Assembly (NCBI GenBank): GCA_003644505.1
Contig: QNCM01000013.1
Span: forward strand, 1-40,226
Direction: 5' to 3'
Length of the DNA stretch: 40,226 bases
From: Candidatus Makaraimicrobium thalassicum
GTDB taxonomy: Bacteria; Omnitrophota; Gorgyraeia; Tantalellales; Tantalellaceae
The position numbers and the translations under genes were made by a program. How positions within the stretch are numbered: position 1 is the first letter of the stretch; the number at the start of each line of letters is the position of its first letter. Shown piece after piece: positions 9,577 to 15,725 of the stretch. The notes under the pieces were generated by a model, which ran no database searches, was not told the DNA's origin, and was given only the letters and a program-made list of their open reading frames with translations.

Positions 9577-11109
9577 TCATACCCACAGATTCCTGTCAAG
9601 GCACCGGTATCCGACGGCTTCGGAGATGTGATGCGATTCTATCGTTTCTGAGGTGTCCATATCCGCGATCGTGCGGGAGATCTTGAGTATCTTATCATAG
9701 GCCCTCGCGCTGATGCCGAGCTCAAGGATCGCTGTTTTCAGGAGTTCTTCCGCTTCGTTTGACAGGGCGCAGAAATTTTCCAGTTCTCTTGAAACCATAT
9801 ATGCGTTATACGCCAGATGACCCGGTTTATCCCTGAACCTTTTTTCCTGGGTATTCCTGCTTTCATTTACGCGCTTCTTTATGGTTTCGGAATGTTCCCC
9901 GGTCCTCCGCGTAGAGAGCTGTTCGTAGTTGAGGCGCGGGACCTCAAGATGGATGTCGATCCTGTCCAGAAGAGGCCCCGATATCTTGGAAAGGTACCGC
10001 TGTATCTGGTGGGAAGTGCACTGACACCTCTTGTGGGGATCGGTAAAATATCCGCATGGGCAGGGATTCATCGCCGCGATAAGGATAAAGCGGCAAGGGT
10101 ATCGCAGTGATCGCCGGGCCCTGTCTATGGTGATCTCCCCGGACTCAAGAGGCTGGCGGAGCGTTTCAAGCACGTCACGCCGGAATTCAGGGAATTCGTC
10201 AAGAAAGAGCACACCGTTATGAGCGAGGCTTATTTCACCCGGCAATGACCGGGATCCGCCGCCGGTCATTGCCGCGTAGGATATTGTGTGGTGGGGGGAG
10301 CGGACCGGCCTTTCGCGGATAAGCCCGTCGCTTTTCAGCCGTCCGGCCACACTGTAGATAGTAGTCGTCTCAAGCGCCGCTTCCGTCGAGAGGTCCGGAA
10401 GTATGCCCGGTAGTCTTTGCGCGAGCATGCTTTTGCCCGAACCGGGAGGCCCAAGCAGAAGGACGTTGTGCCCGCCGCTGGCCGCGACTTCAAGGCCCCG
10501 TTTGACGTGTTCCTGTCCTTTAACGTCCTTGAAGTCCGGGATATCATGCGGTTTGTTCCGGCCGGGACTTTTTTGTTCCGTATCTGGAGGGTCAAGAGGG
10601 TTTATCCCATTGATATGCTCGATGACCTTTCGCAGGGAGCTTGCGCCGTAAACGGGGATATCCCCTATATCGGCGGCTTCGCGTGCGTTCTTTTCCGGCA
10701 GAATAAAAGTCCTGCGGCTTTTCCCAAGAGAGATGGCGATCGCCAGGGCTCCGCGGAAGGGTTTGAGCCTGCCGTTCAGGGAGAGCTCTCCGCCCAGCAG
10801 CAGCCCGTCAAGTTTATCCGGGCTGATAAGGCCTGTTGCGCCGAGGATACCGGTTGCGATCGGCAGATCGAAACCGACGCCTTCTTTTTTTATGTTGGCG
10901 GGGGAAAGGTTGACGGTTATTTTTCCTGAAGGGAAGGCGTAACCGGAATTCCTGATGGCGGAACGGATACGGTCCCGGCTTTCTCTTATGGAAGTATCGG
11001 GAAGGCCGACCACCGAAAAGGAGGGAAGACCGTTCGCGACATCCACCTCCACATCAATGAGGCAGGCGTCGATCCCCATAACACATCCGGAATTGACTTT
11101 AGCGAGCAT
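9577..11109 (-). CDS. comM: YifB/ComM family AAA+ ATPase
   Basis: ComM-type proteins are Mg-chelatase-like AAA+ ATPases; in naturally competent bacteria ComM is a hexameric helicase that drives branch migration during uptake of homologous DNA. The protein has an N-terminal Lon-protease-like S5 fold domain (about 1-170, beginning LAKVNSGCVMGIDACLIDVEVD), the AAA+ core with Walker A GPPGSGKSMLAQR, Walker B GVLFLDEFPEF, an MNPCPCGY loop followed by further cysteines, and a C-terminal lid domain ending in CLDRNLWV. The length of 510 matches the family. The ATG follows AGGAGA. Whether this organism is competent cannot be judged: no other competence gene is visible here. Confidence 0.95.
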   Translation of the reverse strand: MLAKVNSGCVMGIDACLIDVEVDVANGLPSFSVVGLPDTSIRESRDRIRSAIRNSGYAFPSGKITVNLSPANIKKEGVGFDLPIATGILGATGLISPDKLDGLLLGGELSLNGRLKPFRGALAIAISLGKSRRTFILPEKNAREAADIGDIPVYGASSLRKVIEHINGINPLDPPDTEQKSPGRNKPHDIPDFKDVKGQEHVKRGLEVAASGGHNVLLLGPPGSGKSMLAQRLPGILPDLSTEAALETTTIYSVAGRLKSDGLIRERPVRSPHHTISYAAMTGGGSRSLPGEISLAHNGVLFLDEFPEFRRDVLETLRQPLESGEITIDRARRSLRYPCRFILIAAMNPCPCGYFTDPHKRCQCTSHQIQRYLSKISGPLLDRIDIHLEVPRLNYEQLSTRRTGEHSETIKKRVNESRNTQEKRFRDKPGHLAYNAYMVSRELENFCALSNEAEELLKTAILELGISARAYDKILKISRTIADMDTSETIESHHISEAVGYRCLDRNLWV

Positions 11110-11192
11110 AGTATTGTCTCCTTTGTTCGGTCATATCAGCGGAAAACATTTGCGAAAAACATTTCAGGTATTATGTCAAATCTGATATTCTG

Positions 11193-11564
11193 TCAGAGTT
11201 CAATTGCGTTCTTTACATGCTTCAATGCGCGCAGTTCTCTGCGGGTGTCCAGGCTGACAGCAATGGCATCGATGCGGCACGGCCTGCCGTATAAACCGAA
11301 TCTTTTAAGGTAGAACTGGCAGTTTTTCAGAATGTGCCTCTGCTTTGTCCTGGTTATAGAAGAAAGAGGCGGACCGAACCTTTCGGATATTCGGGTTTTG
11401 ACTTCCAGGAAAACGATATAGCCGTTTTGTTCCGCTATCAGGTCGATCTCACCGAACGGTGTGGAAAAATTCCTGTCCAGGATCAAGAAACCCCTTGAGA
11501 TGAGGAAAGTTTCGGCTATTTTTTCGCCCAGTTTTCCGATATGCTGCCGGGTTCGGGGCACCAC
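11193..11564 (-). CDS. YraN/UPF0102 family endonuclease-like protein
   Basis: A small protein of the UPF0102 (YraN) family, which has a restriction-endonuclease-like fold and is often encoded next to comM or rnhB; its function is not established. Family features are LGEKIAETFLISRGFLILDRNF and the putative active-site stretch GEIDLIAEQNGYIVFLEVKTR (E, D and ExK). The length (123) is typical. Two GTG codons in a row are possible starts (11564 and 11561); the AGGAG formed by the end of spoVG favours the second by spacing. It begins 5 bp after the spoVG stop codon and ends 83 bp before comM, which fits a spoVG-yraN-comM transcription unit. Confidence 0.9.
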   Translation of the reverse strand: MVPRTRQHIGKLGEKIAETFLISRGFLILDRNFSTPFGEIDLIAEQNGYIVFLEVKTRISERFGPPLSSITRTKQRHILKNCQFYLKRFGLYGRPCRIDAIAVSLDTRRELRALKHVKNAIEL

Positions 11565-11569
11565 TGCTC

Positions 11570-11842
11570 CTATTGTTTCTGGTATTCGCTGTAGCTTTCA
11601 AGCACCAGTTCCTCCAGGCCCTTCCGCATTTCCCTGGAAACGGGAAAGAAAGTGTCATACCACTTACTGTCACGTCCCTGCTGCTGCGGCATACTTACGA
11701 AGAGACTCTCCTTGCCCTGTACGATGCGCAGGCCCTTGACCAGGAAAGTGTCCAGTATCAGCAGGTCGCAGAATGCTTTTGTCGGGCTATCTCCCTCCAG
11801 GAGATGAATACGTTCGACTTTGATGACCGGTTTGTTGTTCAT
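11570..11842 (-). CDS. spoVG: SpoVG family RNA/DNA-binding regulator
   Basis: SpoVG proteins are small site-specific nucleic-acid-binding regulators, named for a sporulation and septation phenotype in Bacillus but present in many non-sporulating bacteria. This 90-residue protein follows the family plan: a first strand with IKVERIHL, FCDLLILDTFLVKGLRIVQGKESLFVSMP, then FFPVSREMRKGLEELVLESY. An AGGAGG ribosome site stands 7 nt before the ATG. Nothing else in the window concerns sporulation, so a general post-transcriptional role is more likely. Confidence 0.9.
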   Translation of the reverse strand: MNNKPVIKVERIHLLEGDSPTKAFCDLLILDTFLVKGLRIVQGKESLFVSMPQQQGRDSKWYDTFFPVSREMRKGLEELVLESYSEYQKQ

Positions 11843-11965
11843 GTTTCTGCCTCCTTTTTTTGTCTTTTTTAAATTCAGGGTTAACCTTTGTTCTATCGGC
11901 GGTTTGCAGCCTGCACTATATAAGACAACTTTTTCCCTGAAATTCTTTCAAAAAAAATGAGAAAA
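11843..11965. other. AT-rich intergenic region upstream of spoVG
   Basis: The region holds the spoVG ribosome site and, on the minus strand, a TATAGT that could be a -10 box, with no good -35 partner. A spaced inverted repeat (TTCAGGG near 11874 and CCCTGAA near 11935) brackets it. No gene is seen. Confidence 0.35.
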
Positions 11966-12382
11966 TTAATGTTCTGTTCCATCGATCCTTGACAGGATTT
12001 TATCGGCTTTATCTCTGTCTCCGCATTTCCATGCCTCGTAGATCATGATAAGTATTTTCGCGGTTTTGGCATCGACGGCCCATTTGGCGCCCATGATGAT
12101 ACAGGCCGTCAGGAATTGCAGAAAATGTTCAGAGAAGACGAAAGAGAGCGTGAATGCCGCGGCCGCTCCGATAAGCCATTGGTTTTTTCTGATCCAGCGG
12201 GATATTCTGTTTTTTATTTCGTGGATATCGGGTCTGCTTATAATATCATGGGTTTCTACCAGCAGTTCCCGGCATGCGGCGCAGCCGGCGAGGTGCTTTT
12301 CAACCTCGGTCCTGTCTTCCTCCGCAAGGACGCCGCTGATATATTCGCTCAGGATTTCTTCAGACGGGCATATTCTTCTCAT
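11966..12382 (-). CDS. Membrane anti-sigma factor with zinc-finger (ZAS) domain
   Basis: This is probably the partner that holds the neighbouring ECF sigma factor inactive at the membrane. The N-terminus has the zinc-binding anti-sigma motif HLAGCAACRELL (H30, C34, C37) with another cysteine at C5. One or two hydrophobic segments follow (about 70-105, including AAAAFTLSFVF and FLTACIIMGA), then a short charged tail of about 30 residues. The gene lies 80 bp downstream of the sigma gene on the same strand; its ATG is preceded by GAGGAT. Sigma/anti-sigma pairs in this order are the common arrangement. The signal is unknown, and no protease gene for regulated release is nearby. Confidence 0.85.
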   Translation of the reverse strand: MRRICPSEEILSEYISGVLAEEDRTEVEKHLAGCAACRELLVETHDIISRPDIHEIKNRISRWIRKNQWLIGAAAAFTLSFVFSEHFLQFLTACIIMGAKWAVDAKTAKILIMIYEAWKCGDRDKADKILSRIDGTEH

Positions 12383-12462
12383 GGTTGATCCTCAATTTTC
12401 GGCTTTTAGTATGGGTTTCCCTTCTACTGTTATAGACACAAATTTAATGCTTTTTCTTTCAA

Positions 12463-13074
12463 TTATTCTATCTCCAGCGCATTTCCAAGATTTTTCCGGA
12501 GCTTATCTTTCGCCCGTCTGATCAGCGTTGCGACTGTTCCTGTGGGTATGTTCATTATTTCTGCGATATCTTTTTGTTTTTTTCCGTGATATATATTGAG
12601 TTTAAGGACAAGCTGCTGCCTGTAGCCGAGCTTTGATATCTCTTTGTCCAGGATGCCGCTTAATTCGTTTGATCTCAGCGTTTTTGCGGTATTAAGTTTG
12701 GAAGAAGGTATCATAAAACCCAAGGGCATTCCGGAGGTCCCGGCCAGGGGATTTTCATCCAGAGAAAGCGTGTTCTTCGCCGTTTTGAAAACGTTCCTCC
12801 TGCAATAATTGACACTAAGGTTGATCGATACTATGGCCAGCCAGCTTTTCAGGCAGGCTGTGTTCTTTACCCCGCGAAGTTTGTTTTTTTTCCATATCAG
12901 CAGGAATATCTCCTGCACGATATCAAGGGTCTCGTTTTTTGAGAGATGCCTGTCCATCCTGTTCAGTTTGTACCTGACGCTTCGGGTTACAAGGCTGCTG
13001 AAACGCCTGACGAACTCATTCCAGGCAGCCCGGTCCTTATCAATGCACTTTTGCAGCAGTTCTTCGTCCGTCAT
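12463..13074 (-). CDS. ECF-type RNA polymerase sigma factor
   Basis: A 203-residue extracytoplasmic-function sigma factor. Region 2 runs from the N-terminus (MTDEELLQKCIDKDRAAWNEFVRRF ... DIVQEIFLLIWKK) and region 4 holds the helix-turn-helix (QQLVLKLNIYHGKKQKDIAEIMNIPTGTVATLIRRAKDKL). Extended starts exist at 13131 (ATG) and 13134 (TTG), but they would place a good promoter inside the coding region and add a basic, low-complexity leader; the ATG at 13074 begins where family members normally begin. No Shine-Dalgarno site precedes it. The anti-sigma gene follows. Targets are unknown; the divergently placed MORN and FecR genes are candidates, though the MORN gene has its own housekeeping-type promoter. 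Confidence 0.93.
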   Translation of the reverse strand: MTDEELLQKCIDKDRAAWNEFVRRFSSLVTRSVRYKLNRMDRHLSKNETLDIVQEIFLLIWKKNKLRGVKNTACLKSWLAIVSINLSVNYCRRNVFKTAKNTLSLDENPLAGTSGMPLGFMIPSSKLNTAKTLRSNELSGILDKEISKLGYRQQLVLKLNIYHGKKQKDIAEIMNIPTGTVATLIRRAKDKLRKNLGNALEIE

Positions 13075-13083
13075 AGTAGAAGT

Positions 13084-13112
13084 ACTATAAACCTGATTTG
13101 ATGAAAAATCAA
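13084..13112 (-). promoter_or_regulatory. Sigma-70-type promoter of the ECF sigma gene
   Basis: On the minus strand TTGATT (13107-13112) and TATAGT (13084-13089) are spaced by 17 bp. Nine nucleotides separate the -10 box from the ATG at 13074, so the predicted 5' leader is about 3 nt. The boxes resemble the housekeeping consensus, not an ECF autoregulated promoter. Confidence 0.55.
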
Positions 13113-13141
13113 GATTTTTTATTTTTTTCATCAAGGATAAA

Positions 13142-13416
13142 CGGGGTCAACGCTTACCAGTTAACAAATATTTGTTAAGAGTTTAGCCAAGAAATGTAAC
13201 TCAACCGGCGAGTGGCTGTTTTGAAGCATTCTTACCAGGGCCGCTCGATGCGGCTATTCAAATGACTATTTCTTATCTTAGCTATTATTCAAAGTATTGT
13301 TATAGAGAAACGGATACCCGTTCCTGGTAGGAATGAGCCTGACAGCCCGACCAGGCGTAAGCATCTTCTCTCAGCTGAACTGGTGCAATATTGTTAACTG
13401 TTAAGCGTTGACCCCG
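13142..13416. mobile_element. Non-autonomous MITE-like element with 26-bp terminal inverted repeats
   Basis: The ends 13142-13167 and 13391-13416 are inverted copies with one mismatch, each beginning CGGGGTCAACGCTTA when read inward. The left end runs into a perfect 18-bp palindrome TTAACAAATATTTGTTAA at 13161-13178. The 223 bp between the ends hold no credible gene but several hairpins. No target-site duplication is seen. The GGGGTC terminus is shared with the palindromes at 37575 and 40065, which suggests mobilisation by an IS200/Y1-type (RAYT-like) transposase encoded elsewhere; this is inference. The element fills most of the 373-433 bp gap between the ECF sigma and MORN genes. Confidence 0.65.
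13304..13371. other. Possible structured RNA or DNA: three-stem fold inside the element
   Basis: An outer stem AGAGAA (13304-13309) / TTCTCT (13366-13371) encloses two hairpins: AACGG/CCGTT with loop ATAC (13309-13322) and CCTGGT/ACCAGG (13323-13355). A further hairpin GCCGC-TCGAT-GCGGC lies at 13240-13254. The nested arrangement looks like a small junction RNA, but it matches no family I recognise. Confidence 0.3.
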
Positions 13417-13436
13417 GCAATACTTCGGGTTACAAT
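13408..13436 (+). promoter_or_regulatory. Hybrid promoter of the MORN gene
   Basis: TTGACC (13408-13413) and TACAAT (13431-13436) are separated by exactly 17 bp. The -35 box lies within the right terminal repeat of the element at 13142-13416; the -10 box lies just outside. The leader to the ATG at 13508 is about 65 nt and carries a GAGGAG ribosome site. Confidence 0.6.
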
Positions 13437-13507
13437 AAGAGTGCGCCGCGTACGACAGAGATGCGGTTAGACGTGAGGGTATTTTTTTATATTTTGAGGA
13501 GACAGAA

Positions 13508-14686
13508 ATGAAGAAGTTCTTCTTATCGATGACAGCCGCTGTTATTTTTTTGGGGATCACCACCCTGTTAAATGCCGAACACACGGCCGTACAGATAGAG
13601 GACGGTTTCCAGAAGCTGACGTTACCCGATACTTCCGTATATGAAGGCAATTTAGAGAACGGGTTGTTTAACGGCAAAGGGGTCCGCGTCTGGCGGGAAG
13701 GGCATAGATACGAGGGCGGATACAAGAACGGTCTGCCGGATGGTAAGGGGATCGAGGAGTGGAAAAATGGCGTCAGATATGAAGGGGAATTCAGGGACGG
13801 TCTGCGGCACGGCCGGGGAACCTTGCTTCGTAAGGATGGAAGCACATACAAAGGAGAATTCAAATTCGGTGAGCCGCATGGCAGAGGGACCGAGTTGCTG
13901 AAGAACGGCGACAGATATGAAGGGGAATTCAAAGACGGGGTGCGGAATGGCAGAGGAGTCGAGGTCTGGAAGGATAAGGCTGTTTATAAAGGAGAATACA
14001 GGGACGGCGTACGGCACGGCAGAGGGATCGAGATCTGGGGTGATGGGAATAAATATGAGGGAGAATATAAAGACGGCCTGCCGCACGGCAAAGGGGTCGA
14101 GGTTTTGATGGACGGGAGCAGATATGAAGGGGAATACAGCGACGGCATCCGTCAGGGCAAAGGTACCCTGGTCAATAAGAACGGCGACAGATACGAAGGA
14201 GAGTTCAAATACGGCAGACCGCACGGCAGGGGAGTGCTGATCCGGAAGAACGGGACCAGGTATGAAGGCGAATTTAAGGCCGGTGAACCAGACGGCAGAG
14301 GGACCGAGTGGCTGAAAGACGGGACCAGGTATGAAGGGGAATTCAAAGGCGGGCTGCGGCACGGCAGGGGGATCGAGGTCTGGAAGACCATGATCGGATA
14401 TAAAGGGGAATACAGGGACGGTCTGCGGCACGGCAAAGGGATCGAGGTCTGGGACGACGGGACCAGGTATGAGGGGGAATACAAAGATGGCCTGCCGAGT
14501 GGCATGGGGGTCGAGATCCGAAAGGACGGGAGCAGATACGAAGGGGAGTTCAAGAACGGTGTCCGGCACGGCAGGGGGGTCCTGATACTGAAGGACGGAA
14601 GCAGGTATGAAGGGGAGTTTAAAAACGGCGTATGGCGCGGTGAAGGAGTAGTGATCCTGGAAGACGGCAGCCGCTATGAGGAATGA
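13508..14686 (+). CDS. Exported protein of 15 tandem MORN repeats
   Basis: A signal peptide (MKKFFLSMTAAVIFLGITTLLNA) is followed by a short linker and, from residue 44 to 388, exactly fifteen 23-residue MORN units of the form YEGEFKDGLRHGRGxExWKDGSR, with four residues left over at the C-terminus. MORN repeats form an extended beta-sheet ribbon; in eukaryotes they have scaffold or membrane-associated roles, and their role in bacterial exported proteins is largely unknown. No catalytic domain is attached, so this is likely a structural or binding protein in the periplasm or at the surface. Units 3-8 and 9-14 match one to one, showing a past 6-unit duplication. The FecR-domain gene follows 98 bp downstream. 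Specific function is not known. Confidence 0.92.
   Translation: MKKFFLSMTAAVIFLGITTLLNAEHTAVQIEDGFQKLTLPDTSVYEGNLENGLFNGKGVRVWREGHRYEGGYKNGLPDGKGIEEWKNGVRYEGEFRDGLRHGRGTLLRKDGSTYKGEFKFGEPHGRGTELLKNGDRYEGEFKDGVRNGRGVEVWKDKAVYKGEYRDGVRHGRGIEIWGDGNKYEGEYKDGLPHGKGVEVLMDGSRYEGEYSDGIRQGKGTLVNKNGDRYEGEFKYGRPHGRGVLIRKNGTRYEGEFKAGEPDGRGTEWLKDGTRYEGEFKGGLRHGRGIEVWKTMIGYKGEYRDGLRHGKGIEVWDDGTRYEGEYKDGLPSGMGVEIRKDGSRYEGEFKNGVRHGRGVLILKDGSRYEGEFKNGVWRGEGVVILEDGSRYEE
13637..14671 (+). repeat. Fifteen 69-bp tandem repeats encoding MORN units
   Basis: The array is 15 x 69 bp with no length variation. Most units share a string close to GAAGGGGAATTCAA. The block 13775-14188 (units 3-8) corresponds unit by unit to 14189-14602 (units 9-14), a 414-bp duplication. 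Long reading frames on the minus strand here are a by-product of the repeat. Confidence 0.9.
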
Positions 14687-14707
14687 TTCGTCCCCGCCGT
14701 CAGCGGT

Positions 14708-14734
14708 TTGACTTGCAAAAAAACAAAGTATAAG
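14708..14734 (+). promoter_or_regulatory. Weak promoter candidate before the FecR gene
   Basis: TTGACT and TATAAG occur in the gap after the MORN gene with about 15 bp between them, shorter than ideal. A small GC hairpin (CCGC-CGTCA-GCGG) just before it could be the end of the MORN transcript. Both calls are tentative. Confidence 0.3.
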
Positions 14735-14784
14735 GTAAGTTCTATAGGATAGAATGAGAAGTTCGAAAGCTTGAGGGAATTATA

Positions 14785-15567
14785 ATGATGAAGAAAACCG
14801 TAATTTTGCTGATATGCGTGTTCCTGACAGCTGTGGCTGTGCCTGCCTATTCCCAGGGAAAAGACGTATCAGTATTTTTCGTTACCGGCGACGTTAAAAT
14901 TGTTCGCGCCGGCAGCAATACCGGTATTGCGTGCGAAAAAGGCATGCCCCTGCATGCCGGCGATTGGATAAAGACCGGCCCTGATTCTTCGGTGACCCTG
15001 GCTTTTGACAAGGCGGCTGAGAATGTCATCACGATAGAGGAAGACAGCCTGATAGTAATAAAGCTCGATGGTTATTTTAAGGTCCAGTTGATGAGGGGGG
15101 AAATGTTCGCCATTCTTGAAAATGTGGAAAGCGGTGAGACCTTCAGGGTTTTAACTCCTTCAGCGGTAACCGAATCACTGAGCAGCGGCTGGGGAGCGAG
15201 TACGGACGGTGTTTGCACCAATGTGGTGGTATTTGATAACAGGGTTTTTGTGTGTGGTATAAACGAAGAGGGGAAAGTGGATGAGAAGAAATACTGGATC
15301 GAGGAAGGATACCAGAGAAAGGTAATAACTTTCGAAGACCCCGGAAAACTTGAGTCAGTGCCTGAGGCTGCTGTCTCCTGGTTCAAGGAACAGGTAGTGG
15401 CCCACCATCTGGCGAAAGTAGAGGAAAAAGAAAAATACGAGGGAGATCCAGACACATTGATGGGAGAAGAAGGCGATGTGTCTGATGAAGGCCGTAAAAG
15501 GGCCGCCGATACGGATGAAGAAGTAGATCTTGTGGAGTATCTCTATAAGCAGAGACTCAAGCAGTGA
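14785..15567 (+). CDS. Exported FecR-domain protein
   Basis: The protein has a cleavable signal peptide (cleavage likely after VPAYS) and then a FecR-type domain: VSVFFVTGDVKIVRAG ... GMPLHAGDWIKTGPDSSVTLAFD ... IEEDSLIVIKL ... VQLMRGEMFAIL ... FRVLTPSAVTE. In this family the domain forms a small beta-sandwich; classic FecR is a membrane sigma regulator, but free-standing exported FecR proteins like this one have no anti-sigma helix and their function is mostly unknown. The last ~60 residues are strongly charged and probably extended or helical (KVEEKEKYEGDPD ... YLYKQRLKQ). The ribosome site GAGGGA precedes the ATG. The ECF sigma/anti-sigma pair 2 kb away makes a regulatory link possible but unproven. 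Confidence 0.85.
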   Translation: MMKKTVILLICVFLTAVAVPAYSQGKDVSVFFVTGDVKIVRAGSNTGIACEKGMPLHAGDWIKTGPDSSVTLAFDKAAENVITIEEDSLIVIKLDGYFKVQLMRGEMFAILENVESGETFRVLTPSAVTESLSSGWGASTDGVCTNVVVFDNRVFVCGINEEGKVDEKKYWIEEGYQRKVITFEDPGKLESVPEAAVSWFKEQVVAHHLAKVEEKEKYEGDPDTLMGEEGDVSDEGRKRAADTDEEVDLVEYLYKQRLKQ

Positions 15568-15614
15568 CCTTACGTTTCATGCCCCGCCTAGCCGGTTTTA
15601 GACTTTCCATTTTT

Positions 15615-15645
15615 TTGCTTTACGCATTCCGTTTTCTTATATAAT
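15615..15645 (+). promoter_or_regulatory. Promoter of polX-ligA
   Basis: TTGCTT (15615-15620) is followed by TATATA at 17 bp (15638-15643), overlapping TATAAT at 19 bp (15640-15645). It is the only good promoter in the gap between the FecR gene and polX. Confidence 0.5.
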
Positions 15646-15725
15646 ATATAGTTTGATCAGTTAGGTCTGATGCGGGGCACATGGCACGAGACACGGGCCG
15701 CGAGGACCATAACCGGACGGATATC

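Noticed and set aside
9534-9599. Extended start of the diguanylate cyclase gene inside comM
   Set aside because: The extra 22 residues overlap the comM end, and a promoter lies between that start and the ATG at 9533.
11110-11192. TTGACA on the minus strand upstream of comM as a promoter
   Set aside because: No -10 box at usable spacing follows it, and comM has a good ribosome site that fits expression from the upstream spoVG-yraN unit.
13075-13134. Extended start of the ECF sigma factor at 13134 or 13131
   Set aside because: It would place the TTGATT/TATAGT promoter within the coding sequence and add a basic leader unlike the family; the ATG at 13074 fits family length.
13142-13416. Integron attC site
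   Set aside because: The inverted ends are far apart with a long structured interior, the core-site words of attC are not convincing, and no integrase or cassette genes are present.
13652-14569. Long open frames on the minus strand (305 and 133 codons) across the MORN array
   Set aside because: They arise because a 69-bp repeat without stops in one antisense phase stays open. The protein would be a proline-rich repeat without start signals, and the plus-strand gene has a signal peptide and ribosome site.
13637-14671. Tandem repeats considered as a CRISPR array
   Set aside because: The unit is continuous 69-bp coding DNA without distinct spacers, and it translates into MORN units in frame.
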